DNA of 64,000 nucleotides from Blastococcus sp. HT6-30 (GCF_039729015.1 NZ_CP155792.1:3554001-3618000), one strand, 5' to 3'. Shown: positions 16,130 through 24,870, numbered from the stretch's first letter. Translations and numbers: made by a program. The notes: generated by a model not told the origin, from the sequence alone.

Positions 16130-17440
16130 ATGCCGACGCCGGATGCCGCCCCGACCGACGAGCTCGCCCTCGGCGACGACCTGCGGGCGTTCGTCGACGC
16201 CTCGCCCTCCCCCGCGCACGCGGTCGCCGAGCTCGCCCGCCGGCTGCGCGCCGCCGGGTTCACCGAGCTCTCCGAGGCCGACTCCTGGGCACCGGCCCCG
16301 GGAACGCAGCACTTCGTGGTCCGGCACGGCAGCCTGATCGCCTTCCGGACGGGCAGCGGCCCCCTGGCGGAGACCGGGATGCGACTGGTCGGCGCGCACA
16401 CCGACTCGCCGACGTTCAAGGTGCGCCCGCGCAGCGACGTCCGGCAGTCGGGGTACCGGTTGGTGGGCGTCGAGCCCTACGGCGGCGGCCTGTGGCACAC
16501 CTGGCTGGACCGGGAGCTGACCGTGGCCGGGCGGCTGGTGCTGCGCTCCGGTTCCCCCGCCCACCCGGCCACGGCCCTCGTCCGCCTGCCCGGCGCGCCG
16601 CTGCGGCTGCCGTCCCTCGCCATCCACCTCGACCGCAGCGTCCGGGAGGGGCTGACGCTCGACCCGCAGCAGCACCTCGTGCCGGTCTGGGACCGCGACC
16701 TGGGCACCGGCCCGGGGCTCACCGAGGCCCTCGCCGCCGAGGCGGGCGTGGCCCCCGGCGACGTCGTCGGCGCCGACCTGGTGCTGGCCGACACCCAGCC
16801 GTCGTCGCGGGCCGGCGCGGACGGCTCCTGGGTGGCCGCCCCCCGGCTGGACGACCTGGCCTGCTGCCACTCCGGTCTGCTCGCGCTGCTGGCGGCGCCC
16901 GCGGGGGCGCGCACCCAGGTGCTGGTCTGCAACGACCACGAGGAGGTGGGCAGCGGCTCGATGTCCGGTGCCCGCGGCAGCTTCCTGGAGGACGTCGTCC
17001 AGCGGCTGGCCGCGGCGACCGACCCGGCGGACCCGCAGGCGGTGCACCGCGCGCTGTCCCGCTCCGTGCTGGTGTCCGCGGACATGGCGCACGCCGTCCA
17101 CCCGACCCGCGCCGAGCGGCACGAGCCGGCGCACCGGCCCGAGCTGGGCGGCGGGCCGGTGCTGAAGGTGAACGCCAACCAGGCCTACGCCACCGACGCC
17201 GCGTCCGGCGGCTGGTTCACCGAGCGGTGCGACGAGGCCGGCGTCCCGGTGCAGACCTTCGTCACCCGGGCCGACCTCCCGTGCGGCAGCACCATCGGCC
17301 CGCTGACGGCGACCCGGCTGGGCATCGCCACGGTGGACATCGGCGCCCCCATGCTGGCCATGCACTCCTGCCGCGAGCTGGCCTCCGCCCGCGACGTCCC
17401 GCTCATGGTCGCCGCCCTCACCGCCTGCCTCGGCAGCTGA
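16130..17440 (+). CDS. apeB: M18 family aspartyl aminopeptidase
   Basis: A 436-residue cytosolic metallo-aminopeptidase that removes acidic N-terminal residues. Zinc and catalytic motifs are visible: GAHTDSPTFK (H90, D92), RLDDLACC, CNDHEEVGS (the catalytic Glu pair) and, near the C-terminus, DIGAPMLAMHSCRE with the last His ligand. The ATG was chosen because a -10 like CACGAT ends six bases before it (leaderless) and the helical N-terminus then has normal length. Single-gene unit divergent from coxD. Confidence 0.92.
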   Translation: MPTPDAAPTDELALGDDLRAFVDASPSPAHAVAELARRLRAAGFTELSEADSWAPAPGTQHFVVRHGSLIAFRTGSGPLAETGMRLVGAHTDSPTFKVRPRSDVRQSGYRLVGVEPYGGGLWHTWLDRELTVAGRLVLRSGSPAHPATALVRLPGAPLRLPSLAIHLDRSVREGLTLDPQQHLVPVWDRDLGTGPGLTEALAAEAGVAPGDVVGADLVLADTQPSSRAGADGSWVAAPRLDDLACCHSGLLALLAAPAGARTQVLVCNDHEEVGSGSMSGARGSFLEDVVQRLAAATDPADPQAVHRALSRSVLVSADMAHAVHPTRAERHEPAHRPELGGGPVLKVNANQAYATDAASGGWFTERCDEAGVPVQTFVTRADLPCGSTIGPLTATRLGIATVDIGAPMLAMHSCRELASARDVPLMVAALTACLGS

Positions 17441-17461
17441 CGCCGGCCGTCGCCGGCGGGA

Positions 17462-17662
17462 TCAGGCGCGGGCGACGATCGCGGTGAGGTCGAGCGAGGG
17501 GTCCAGCGCCCCGTACTCCAGGGCGCGGTCGGTGCCGAGGCGGGCGGCGACGAATGCGTCGGCGACGGCGGGCGGCGCCTCCCGGATCAGGACCGCGCCC
17601 TGCAGCGCGAGGGCCAGGGACTCGACCACCCGGCGGGCAAGGGCCGATCCCGCCCCGGGCAC
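17462..17662 (-). pseudogene. C-terminal remnant of an AidB-like acyl-CoA dehydrogenase
   Basis: An open stretch of 66 residues whose text (LALALQGAVLIREAPPAVADAFVAARL and a final DLTAIVARA) matches the extreme C-terminus of AidB/FadE8-type acyl-CoA dehydrogenases, the DNA alkylation response group. Nothing upstream encodes the remaining 480 or so residues; a terminator hairpin and an unrelated gene come instead. I read it as the surviving tail of a deleted gene rather than a functional small protein. Confidence 0.6.
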
Positions 17663-17666
17663 GACA

Positions 17667-17705
17667 ACGGCGGCCGACCGGAGTCTGATCTCGGTCGGCC
17701 GCCGT
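17667..17705 (-). terminator. Hairpin downstream of the PRC/DUF2382 gene
   Basis: Perfect 14-bp arms (17667-17680 and 17692-17705) with an 11-base loop, 36 bp after the stop of the leftward PRC/DUF2382 gene. No T-run. Confidence 0.65.
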
Positions 17706-17740
17706 AGGTGCGTGCCCGGCGCACGTGCGCCGGGAGGAGG

Positions 17741-18538
17741 TCACATACGGCGGTTGTCGTCTGCGCCGTCGACCTCGACCTCTTCCTTGCGGAGGGTCTC
17801 GTTGACCTGGGTCTGCTCGCTGACGGTCTGCTTGTCCATGCGGATGCGCTCCACCGGGACCGCCTCCTTCTCCACGACCGGGCGCTCGCCGTGGAGCACG
17901 ACCTCGTGCTCCTCCTCGCTGATCGCGGGCCCGTCCATCGCGTTGCCGACGTTGGCGTCGGTGATGGGCTCGCGCTCGAGGCGGACCTCCTCGTGGGTCA
18001 CGGGAACGGTCTCGGTGACGTTCTCGCTGACCACGTACTTCCGCAGCCGGGCGCGGCCGGTCTCCTCGGAACGGGTGCCCACGCGGAGCTGCTCCTCGGA
18101 CCGGGTCATGGCGTCGTCCGTGGTGGGACCGGACGTGTCGTGGCCCACGGTGCCGGCGGTGTCGGTCCGGCCGGTGGTGCCGGCCATGCCCGTCGTCTCG
18201 GTCGTCCGGACGGTCTCCGTCGTGCCGGTGCCCAGGCCGTAGTACCGGTACAGCTCCTCCTCCTCCTGCGGGGAGAGATGACCGTCGGTGTCGATCTTGG
18301 GCGCGTCCTTGACGCGGTCCTTGCTGACCGCTACGCGGACGCCGTCGTTCGTCAGGTCGGCGTCACGGATGGGGACGAAGGACTCCTTCGTCCCGAACAG
18401 TCCGGTGCGCACGGTGACCCACTCGGGCTGGCCGGTCTCGTCGTCGAGGTAGACCTCGGAGGCCGACCCGATCTTCTGGCCCTCGGTGTCGTAGACGTCC
18501 TGGCCGATCACACGGCTGATGGCCTCGGTGCCGATCAT
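17741..18538 (-). CDS. PRC-barrel and DUF2382 stress protein
   Basis: A 265-residue soluble acidic protein. A PRC-barrel domain covers about residues 5-80 (IGQDVYDTEGQKIGSASEVY), a Thr/Gly-rich linker about 105-150, and a DUF2382 domain the rest, with the repeated VxREPxTDAN and VVLHGERPVVEKEAVPVERI pattern. Proteins of this architecture are abundant in desiccation- and radiation-tolerant actinomycetes; the molecular role is unknown. AGGAG eight bases before the ATG fixes the start. A 14-bp hairpin follows the gene. Confidence 0.9.
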   Translation of the reverse strand: MIGTEAISRVIGQDVYDTEGQKIGSASEVYLDDETGQPEWVTVRTGLFGTKESFVPIRDADLTNDGVRVAVSKDRVKDAPKIDTDGHLSPQEEEELYRYYGLGTGTTETVRTTETTGMAGTTGRTDTAGTVGHDTSGPTTDDAMTRSEEQLRVGTRSEETGRARLRKYVVSENVTETVPVTHEEVRLEREPITDANVGNAMDGPAISEEEHEVVLHGERPVVEKEAVPVERIRMDKQTVSEQTQVNETLRKEEVEVDGADDNRRM

Positions 18539-18898
18539 CTCGTTGTCGCTCCTATCTGAGCTCGGGATGTACGCGTCACAGAGATGGGTGACCGGGATGA
18601 TCGCCGCGAAACGAGACGATCGAGATCGTGTGCGCGCCACGCCGCCCCCGCGGCTCCGCCGGGCGGCGCGCTCGGGCGCTGGCGCACGCTCGGCCGACCG
18701 CATCGGCGCAGGTCGCAGGCGGGGTCCGCGGCCGGTCACCCGACCGGCCGTTGCGCGCGCCAACAGCGGAACCGATCGTGACTCAGGGTCGTCCGGCGCT
18801 GCCCGGGCGTGTCGCCTTCGAACCCGTGCGGCACATCCGGCGCGGCGCGGTCGGCGCGTCGCCCGCGACCGGGCGGTGGCCGTGCTCAGCATGGGGGG
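18539..18898. other. Divergent intergenic region of 360 bp
   Basis: Separates the PRC/DUF2382 gene from the DUF3097 gene and must hold both promoters. I see the ribosome site of the leftward gene and a palindrome GGCCGGTC-ACCC-GACCGGCC (18730-18749), but no confident -35/-10 pair. Reading frames crossing it look like high-GC shadows. Confidence 0.5.
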
Positions 18899-19711
18899 GT
18901 GCCTCCCCGTTCGCCCTACGACAACCTCGTCCACCCGCGCACCGTCAAGAAGCCGCCCCCCGAGGTCGAGGCCCTCAAGGACGTGGTCGTCGAGGACCCC
19001 AGCAGCGGGTTCGTCGGCGCCGTGGTGCGCTGCGAGAAGGACGTCGTCCACCTGGAGGACCGGTTCGGCAAGGTCCGCGGCTACCCCCTGGGGCCCGGCT
19101 TCTGGGTCGACGGCCGGCCGGTGGTGCTCGTGCGGCCGAAGCAGAACGCGCCGTCGGGCCCGCAGCGCAGCGCCTCGGGGTCGACCTACGTCGTCGGCGC
19201 CCGCGCCCGCGTCGCCCGCGAGGGGCGCATCTACGTCGAGGGCAAGCACGACGCGGAGCTCGTCGAGAAGGTGTGGGGCCACGACCTGCGGATCGAGGGC
19301 GTCGTCGTCGAGCCGCTGCACGGCGTCGACGACCTGCCCGGCATCGTGCGCGACTTCCGCCCCTCGTCCGGACGGCGGCTCGGTGTGCTCGTCGACCACC
19401 TGGTGACCGGCTCGAAGGAGTCACGCATCGCAGCGCAGATCACCGGCGACCACGCGCTGGTGGTCGGCCACCCGTTCATCGACATCTGGCAGGCGGTCAA
19501 GCCCTCCGTCGTCGGCATCGAGGCCTGGCCGACCGTGCCGAAGGGCGAGGACTGGAAGACCGGCGTCTGCAAGCGGCTGGGCTGGGAGAACGACACCGGC
19601 TACGTGTGGGCCCAGCGCATCCTCGCCCGCGTGAAGGTCTGGACCGACCTCGAGCCCACCCTGATCGGCCGCGTCGAGGAGCTCATCGACTTCGTCACCA
19701 TCGATCGATGA
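18899..19711 (+). CDS. DUF3097 family protein
   Basis: A 270-residue conserved actinobacterial protein of unknown function. It has an SH3-like N-terminal part (VRCEKDVVHLEDRFGKVRGYPL) and a large C-terminal domain containing IYVEGKHDAELVEKVWG, which resembles a Toprim-like acidic site, and LGVLVDHLVTGSKESRIA. I placed the start at a GTG inside a G-rich stretch, giving VPPRSPYDNL; 30 further in-frame codons upstream are Arg/Gly-rich and not family-like. The start is uncertain. The stop overlaps a palindromic repeat. Confidence 0.8.
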   Translation: MPPRSPYDNLVHPRTVKKPPPEVEALKDVVVEDPSSGFVGAVVRCEKDVVHLEDRFGKVRGYPLGPGFWVDGRPVVLVRPKQNAPSGPQRSASGSTYVVGARARVAREGRIYVEGKHDAELVEKVWGHDLRIEGVVVEPLHGVDDLPGIVRDFRPSSGRRLGVLVDHLVTGSKESRIAAQITGDHALVVGHPFIDIWQAVKPSVVGIEAWPTVPKGEDWKTGVCKRLGWENDTGYVWAQRILARVKVWTDLEPTLIGRVEELIDFVTIDR

Positions 19712-19785
19712 TCAGGTGACCTGATCGTTCCGGGTCCTGGCTCACTGTGGACGGTGAGCCAGGACCCCGGACGGTGAGCCAGGAC
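19708..19785. repeat. Composite palindromic intergenic repeat, copy A
   Basis: Contains the palindrome GATCAGGT-G-ACCTGATC (19710-19726), then GTCCTGGCTCAC (19734-19745) and two GTGAGCCAGGAC segments (19754-19765, 19774-19785) that can pair with it. The same order of modules recurs at 21184-21264. It begins on the DUF3097 stop codon and could terminate transcription. Confidence 0.8.
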
Positions 19786-19882
19786 GCCGCTCCCCTTCCC
19801 CCTGCAGGCGGGAGACAGCCGGCAAGCAGCACCAGCACGTCGGGACACCGCCCGGCCCCTTGACACTGGCCGACCACTCAAC

Positions 19883-19908
19883 CAATGTCTCAATTCCTTG
19901 AGCCATTG
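19883..19908. promoter_or_regulatory. AT-rich dyad operator candidate upstream of the membrane/GntR operon
   Basis: An 11-bp inverted repeat with one mismatch (CAATGTCTCAA and TTGAGCCATTG) around a 4-base centre. A TTGACA (19860-19865) stands 17 bases before it, so the dyad would cover the -10 and start site. It is the only AT-rich dyad nearby and probably binds the GntR protein of the same operon. Confidence 0.55.
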
Positions 19909-19925
19909 ATTGTGTGGAGGTCGAC

Positions 19926-20798
19926 ATGGCCGGCGTGCCGCTCCTGCTGCTCCTCGTCCTCGCCGCGGTTGGCGGTGCAGGGGCGGCGCGCCGGTCGCCA
20001 CCCAGCCGGGAGCACGCCGTCGCCGCCGCCCGCCGGCACGCCACCCGGACCGCCGCCGCCGCGTACGTCCTCGGTGCAGCCGCAGCCCTGGTCGTCCTCG
20101 AGGCCGAGGTCGGCAACACCGCGCCGGGCGGGCTGGGCGTGACCATCCTGCTCACGCTCCTGACGTTCGGGGTCGTGCACGTCGTCGTCCTGGCACTCGG
20201 CGAGCTGACCTGGCCGCGGCCGGCCGGGGACGTGCGGCGGGCCCGGCTGGTGCGGCGGGGGCCGCTCCACGCCGCGCCGCGGTGGCTGGTGCGCACCGGC
20301 GCGTTCGCCGCCGGCCTCGCCGTGCTCACCATCGTGGGCGGAGCGCTCCTCGCCGCACCCGACGGGCGCAGCGTCAGCTACGCGGCCGACGCCTTCTCCT
20401 CCGCCTCCGCGAGCCCCTTCCCCGGGCTCTTCTACGGGCGGCCGGCCGCCGCCGGGCTGCTGGTGCTCGCGGTCGCCGCCGCGCTGGCCCTCCGGGTGGT
20501 CGCCCTGCGCCCGGCGGTGGCGACCGAGGACGAGCGGATCGAGGACGCCCTGCGCCGCGCCTCCGCGCACCGCGTGCTGCGCATCGCCGCCGGCGTCACC
20601 CTGCTCGTCGCCGGAGGACTCCTGTTCGTGGGCGGGACCGCGCTGCACGGCCTGCACACGGGCTCGGCCGGCCCATGGCACGACGGCGCCCCCGCGACGG
20701 CGACCCTGGCCGGCCTGGCGGGCATGCTCGGCGGCGCGGTCGTCGCGTGCTGGCGCGCACCCGGGGTCCCGGCCGACCGCGTGCCGGCCGCGGCATGA
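19926..20798 (+). CDS. Polytopic membrane protein of unknown function
   Basis: A 290-residue protein with about six hydrophobic segments (near residues 3-18, 45-62, 72-95, 125-145, 178-198, 212-235 and a last one near 255-275). I recognise no enzyme motif. GGAGG six bases before the ATG fixes the start. The gene overlaps the following GntR gene by ATGA, so the two form an operon; YtrA-like GntR regulators often control a membrane protein or transporter encoded beside them. Both ends of the pair carry the same palindromic repeat. Confidence 0.8.
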   Translation: MAGVPLLLLLVLAAVGGAGAARRSPPSREHAVAAARRHATRTAAAAYVLGAAAALVVLEAEVGNTAPGGLGVTILLTLLTFGVVHVVVLALGELTWPRPAGDVRRARLVRRGPLHAAPRWLVRTGAFAAGLAVLTIVGGALLAAPDGRSVSYAADAFSSASASPFPGLFYGRPAAAGLLVLAVAAALALRVVALRPAVATEDERIEDALRRASAHRVLRIAAGVTLLVAGGLLFVGGTALHGLHTGSAGPWHDGAPATATLAGLAGMLGGAVVACWRAPGVPADRVPAAA

Positions 20799-21178
20799 CC
20801 CCGGAACCACCGGCGCTCACCGTCGACGTCGGCAGCCCGACGCCGCCGTACGAGCAGATCCGCGGCCAGATCGCCGCGGCCGTGCACGGTGGCCTACTCC
20901 CCTCCGGCAGCCGGTTGCCGACGATGCGGGCGCTGGCCGCCGACCTGGGGGTGGCCGTCGGAACCGTGGCCAGGGCCTACGCGGAGCTGGAGGCGGCCGG
21001 GCTGGTGGCCAGCCGCCGGCGCACCGGCACCGTCGTCACCGGCGGCGTCCGGGTCCAGCAGGACCGGGTGCGCGCCGCCGCGGAGGCGCTGGCCCGGGCG
21101 GCGCGGGAGGACGGCGTGGACGACGCCACCGTGGTGGCCGTCGTCCGCGCCGCCCTCCTGCGCACCGCGACCAGCTGA
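20795..21178 (+). CDS. YtrA-type GntR family regulator
   Basis: A 127-residue repressor. The winged helix (PPYEQIRGQIAAAVHGG, then LPTMRALAADLGVAVGTVARAYAELEAAGLV) fills residues 15-80 and is followed by a short two-helix tail, the architecture of the YtrA subfamily. It overlaps the upstream membrane protein gene by four bases and most likely binds the dyad at 19883-19908 to control its own operon. The ligand is unknown. Confidence 0.88.
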   Translation: MTPEPPALTVDVGSPTPPYEQIRGQIAAAVHGGLLPSGSRLPTMRALAADLGVAVGTVARAYAELEAAGLVASRRRTGTVVTGGVRVQQDRVRAAAEALARAAREDGVDDATVVAVVRAALLRTATS

Positions 21179-21183
21179 GCCCC

Positions 21184-21264
21184 CTGATGATCAGGTGACC
21201 TGGTCATCAGGGGTCCTGGCTCACGGTCGACGCCGAGCCAGGACCCCATGAGGTGAGCCAGGAC
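21184..21264. repeat. Composite palindromic intergenic repeat, copy B
   Basis: Same modules as copy A: GATCAGGT-G-ACCTGGTC (21189-21205) enclosed by CCTGATGA/TCATCAGG, then GTCCTGGCTCAC (21213-21224), GAGCCAGGAC (21235-21244) and GTGAGCCAGGAC (21253-21264). It lies just after the GntR stop, in the same orientation as copy A. Confidence 0.8.
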
Positions 21265-21270
21265 GTCGAG

Positions 21271-22107
21271 TCAGCTCGGGATCCAGTTGAACTCGTCCGG
21301 GTCCGGCCCGGTGCGCTCGCCACGGTCCAGCGCGGTGATCGCGTTCATCTGCTGGGTGTCCAGCTCGAAGTCGAAGATCGCGAAGTTCTCCTCGACGCGG
21401 CTGCGGGTGACCGACTTGGGGAAGACCACGTCACCGCGCTGCACGTGCCACCGCAGCGTCACCTGCGCCGGGGTCCGCCCGAGCTGCTCGGCGATCCGCC
21501 CGATGACCGGCTCGTCGGTGACCGCGCCCTTCGCGATCGGCGCCCACGCCTCGGTGATGATCTCGTGCTCGGCGTCGAAGGCCCGGACCTCGTCCTGGGC
21601 CAGGAAGGGGTGGACCTCGATCTGGTTGACCGCCGGCCTGATCTCCGAGGCAGCGAACAGGTTCCGCAGGTGGTGCGGGTTGAAGTTCGAGACGCCGATC
21701 GCCTTCGCGCGGCCGCTGGCGTAGATCTCCTCGAGCGCCTTCCACCGGGCCACGTAGTCGCTGGCGGCGGGCAGCGGCCAGTGGATGAGGAAGAGATCCA
21801 GGTAGTCGAAACCCAGGTCCGACAGGCTCTGGTCGAACGAACGCAGGATGTCGTCGCGCTCCAGCCGGTTGTTGTTCAGCTTGCTGGTCACGAAGACCTC
21901 GGCCCGGTCGATCCCGGACTCGCGCACGGCCTGGCCGACCCCGGCCTCGTTGCCGTACATCTGCGCGGTGTCGACGTGCCGGTACCCGATCTCCAGCGCG
22001 GTGCGGGTCGCCTCGGCGGTCCGGTCCGGCGGGATCTGGTAGACGCCGAAGCCCAACTGCGGGATCTCGACGCCGTTGTTCAGGGCGATGGTGGGCACGG
22101 GAGCCAC
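21271..22107 (-). CDS. Aldo/keto reductase
   Basis: A 278-residue NADPH-dependent aldo/keto reductase of the 2,5-diketo-D-gluconate reductase type. The catalytic tetrad is D46, Y51, K76 and H109 (in DTAQMYGNE, TSKLN and LIHWPLP), and the coenzyme-binding motif PKSVTRSRVEEN lies near residue 235. The GTG start has GGAAGGAA seven bases upstream; a second in-frame GTG three codons on is less well placed. Probably reduces a range of carbonyl compounds; substrate not deducible. Confidence 0.92.
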   Translation of the reverse strand: MAPVPTIALNNGVEIPQLGFGVYQIPPDRTAEATRTALEIGYRHVDTAQMYGNEAGVGQAVRESGIDRAEVFVTSKLNNNRLERDDILRSFDQSLSDLGFDYLDLFLIHWPLPAASDYVARWKALEEIYASGRAKAIGVSNFNPHHLRNLFAASEIRPAVNQIEVHPFLAQDEVRAFDAEHEIITEAWAPIAKGAVTDEPVIGRIAEQLGRTPAQVTLRWHVQRGDVVFPKSVTRSRVEENFAIFDFELDTQQMNAITALDRGERTGPDPDEFNWIPS

Positions 22108-22168
22108 GGGCGTTCCTTCCGGTCGGGGAGGTCGCGCGATCCGTTGGGCGCGATCGGCCTGGTCCCGG

Positions 22169-23440
22169 CTACCCGCCGATCGGCCGCTCAACCCGGAGGT
22201 GGTCCACCCCACCGACCGCGGGTCCGGGCCGGACCGCCCGGGCGCCGACCACCGCGAGCAGCGCGGCCGCGGCGGCCGCGCCGGCGGGCACCGCGAACGC
22301 GGCCTCGGCGCCCCAGGCGTCCACCGCGGCACCGGCCAGCGCCGACCCGACGGTCACCCCGAGGGTGAGCCCGGAGATGGTCCAGGCCAGTGACTCGGTG
22401 AGGACGCCCGGGACGACCCGGGACTCCACCAGGGACGTCCCCGAGACCAGGACCGGCGCGATGGTCAGGCCGGCGAGGAACCCGCAGCCCACCAGCACGG
22501 GCAGGGAGCCGACGCCCCACAGCAGCTGGGCGGCCAGCCCGAAGGCGACCGCCGTCCCGACGAACCGGGCGGCCAGCGTGCCGGGCAGGGGGGCCAGGCC
22601 GTAGACCAGCCCGGCCAGCAGGCTGCCCACGGCGAAGACGGCCAGGACCGCCCCGGACAGCGCGGGCGCCCCCTCGGACTCGGCGAAGGCGACGACCACG
22701 ACGTCGAGGCCGCCGAAGACCGTGCCCACCGCCAGGTACGTGACGACGACGACCAGCAGCGTCGGCGTCAGCACGGCCCACCAGCGGACCCGCGAGCCGC
22801 CGACAGGGTGCGCCGGAGGGGCGGTGTCCCGCAGGAACGCCAGCCAGAGCCCGCCGATCCCGCCCAGGACCACGCCGGTGAGGAAGCCGACGGACGGGGC
22901 GATCAGCGTGGCGAGCAGCGTCACCAGCGGCGGGCCGACGACGAAGACGAGCTCGTCGGCGACCGCCTCGAAGGCGTACGCCGTCTGCCGGCCGGCGGAG
23001 TCGAGCACCGCCGACCACCGCGCCCGCACCAGCGAGCCGATGTTCGGGCTGCTGGCCCCGGCCGCCGCGGCCAGCACGAACCAGCTCCAGCGCGGCCCGC
23101 CGGCGACCACGGTGGCGACGAAGCCGGCGCCGGTCAGCAGGAAGGCGGCCATGGCCCACGGCAGCACCGCGCTCTGCCCGCGCCGGTCCATCGCGCGGGC
23201 CCACTGCGGCCCGGCGACGCCGTAGCTGAGCGCCAGGCTGCCGGAGACCGCCCCGGCCACCCCGTAGCTGCCGGTCTCCTGCTCCACCAGGAGGACCGCG
23301 CCGAGGCCGAGCATGGGCGCCGGGAGGCGCCCCACCCAGCCGGCGAGGGAGAACGGCAGCGCTCCCGGTACGGCGAACAGACGGCGGTAGGGACTGAAGA
23401 GGGTGCGGGCCGACACGGTTCTCTCGCGCTTCCTGGCCAC
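22169..23440 (-). CDS. MFS transporter
   Basis: A 423-residue carrier with about 12 hydrophobic segments in the cytoplasmic membrane. The loop 2-3 region (GPQWARAMDRRGQSAVL, near residue 77) is the family motif A in relaxed form. Resembles actinobacterial MFS proteins of unknown substrate. The frame begins at GTG; a second GTG eight codons on has an AGGAAG upstream and may be the real start. Transcribed away from moaA with 123 bp between the starts. Confidence 0.82.
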   Translation of the reverse strand: MARKRERTVSARTLFSPYRRLFAVPGALPFSLAGWVGRLPAPMLGLGAVLLVEQETGSYGVAGAVSGSLALSYGVAGPQWARAMDRRGQSAVLPWAMAAFLLTGAGFVATVVAGGPRWSWFVLAAAAGASSPNIGSLVRARWSAVLDSAGRQTAYAFEAVADELVFVVGPPLVTLLATLIAPSVGFLTGVVLGGIGGLWLAFLRDTAPPAHPVGGSRVRWWAVLTPTLLVVVVTYLAVGTVFGGLDVVVVAFAESEGAPALSGAVLAVFAVGSLLAGLVYGLAPLPGTLAARFVGTAVAFGLAAQLLWGVGSLPVLVGCGFLAGLTIAPVLVSGTSLVESRVVPGVLTESLAWTISGLTLGVTVGSALAGAAVDAWGAEAAFAVPAGAAAAAALLAVVGARAVRPGPAVGGVDHLRVERPIGG

Positions 23441-23563
23441 AGGCGAGTGCGGGACGTCCTCCGCCGGTCTCTCGGGTGGCGGTCCGACGGTAGCAACGCC
23501 GGCCGGTGCGGTCGCCGTGTCATCCGGCCCGCATCCGTCGGCGGTCGCGGCTACATTCGGCCC

Positions 23564-24619
23564 ATGACCAGCGCCTCACTCCCCGACCCCACGGTGCGGC
23601 CCGCCGTGGACCCGGGGCCCGCGGGCTCCGGCGGCCTGGTCGACCGGTACGGCCGCACCGCCACCGATCTCCGGGTCTCGCTCACCGACCGCTGCAACCT
23701 CCGGTGCACGTACTGCATGCCCCCCGAAGGGCTGGACTGGCTGCCCAAGGTCGAGGTGCTCACCGACGAGGAGATCATCCGGCTGGTGCGCATCGGCGTC
23801 GAGCAGCTGGGCATCCGGGAGGTCCGCTTCACCGGCGGCGAGCCGCTGCTGCGACCCGGCCTCGTGGGCATCGTCGACGCGGTGACGGCCCTGCGCCCCC
23901 GTCCGGAGGTCAGTCTCACCACCAACGCCATCGGCCTGGCCCGGGTGGCGCCGGCGCTGGCCGCGTCGGGGCTGGACCGGATCAACGTCAGCCTGGACAC
24001 CGTCGACCGCGACCGCTTCAAGCAGCTCACCCACCGGGACCGGCTCGACGACGTCCTCGCCGGCCTGGCCGCCGCGCAGGCGGCGGGCCTCACCCCGGTG
24101 AAGGTCAACGCCGTGCTCATGCGCGGGCTGAACGAGGCCGATGCCCTCCCGCTGCTCGACTACTGCCTCGAGCGCGGCTACCAGCTCCGGTTCATCGAGC
24201 AGATGCCGCTGGACGCCCACCACGCCTGGACCCGCGGCGAGATGGTCACCGCCGAGGACATCCTCGCGCAGCTCTCGGCCGCCCACACGCTCACGCCGGA
24301 CACCGAGGAGCGCGGGTCCGCGCCGGCCGAGCGGTGGCTGGTCGACGGCGGCCCGGCGACGGTCGGCGTGATCGCCTCGGTGACCCGCTCGTTCTGCGGC
24401 TCCTGCGACCGCACCCGGCTCACCGCCGACGGGCAGATCCGCAACTGCCTGTTCGCCCGGGAGGAGTCCGACCTGCGGACGGCGCTGCGCTCCGGCGCCA
24501 CCGACGCCGAGCTCGCCGACCGCTGGCGCATCGCGACGCTCGGCAAGCTGCCCGGCCACGGCATCGACGACCCGTCGTTCCTCCAGCCGGTCCGTCCGAT
24601 GTCCGCGATCGGCGGCTGA
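23564..24619 (+). CDS. moaA: GTP 3',8-cyclase MoaA
   Basis: First enzyme of molybdopterin synthesis, a radical SAM protein converting GTP to 3',8-cyclo-7,8-dihydro-GTP. The N-terminal cluster is CNLRCTYC (C44, C48, C51), GGEP is at 91-94, and the C-terminal cluster uses C278, C281 and C295 (SFCGSCDRTRL). The protein ends in the conserved Gly-Gly needed for activity. A -10 TACATT ends six bases before the ATG, implying a leaderless mRNA. moaD follows after two bases. Confidence 0.97.
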   Translation: MTSASLPDPTVRPAVDPGPAGSGGLVDRYGRTATDLRVSLTDRCNLRCTYCMPPEGLDWLPKVEVLTDEEIIRLVRIGVEQLGIREVRFTGGEPLLRPGLVGIVDAVTALRPRPEVSLTTNAIGLARVAPALAASGLDRINVSLDTVDRDRFKQLTHRDRLDDVLAGLAAAQAAGLTPVKVNAVLMRGLNEADALPLLDYCLERGYQLRFIEQMPLDAHHAWTRGEMVTAEDILAQLSAAHTLTPDTEERGSAPAERWLVDGGPATVGVIASVTRSFCGSCDRTRLTADGQIRNCLFAREESDLRTALRSGATDAELADRWRIATLGKLPGHGIDDPSFLQPVRPMSAIGG

Positions 24620-24621
24620 CC

Positions 24622-24870
24622 GTGAGCGGATCGGTGACGGTGCGCTACTTCGCCGGGGCCCGGGCGGCCGCCGGCGTGGCGACCGAGGCGCGCGAGGCGG
24701 GCACGCTCGACGAGCTCGTCGGCCAGATCGTCTCCGACCACGGCGAGCGGCTGGAGCGGGTGCTCACCGCCTGCTCGTTCCTGGTCGACGGCGCCCAGGC
24801 CCGCGACCGGGCGGCCGCCCTGTCGCCAGGCTCGGTGGTGGACGTGCTCCCGCCCTTCGCCGGAGGCTGA
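24622..24870 (+). CDS. moaD: MoaD/ThiS family sulfur carrier
   Basis: The small subunit of molybdopterin synthase, an 82-residue ubiquitin-like sulfur carrier ending in DVLPPFAGG. The terminal Gly-Gly is adenylated and thiocarboxylated before the sulfur is passed to the MoaE active site. The GTG start lies two bases after the moaA stop. MoaE, its partner, is encoded 1.7 kb away on the other strand. The last codons are duplicated 79 bp downstream in a short direct repeat. Confidence 0.92.
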   Translation: MSGSVTVRYFAGARAAAGVATEAREAGTLDELVGQIVSDHGERLERVLTACSFLVDGAQARDRAAALSPGSVVDVLPPFAGG

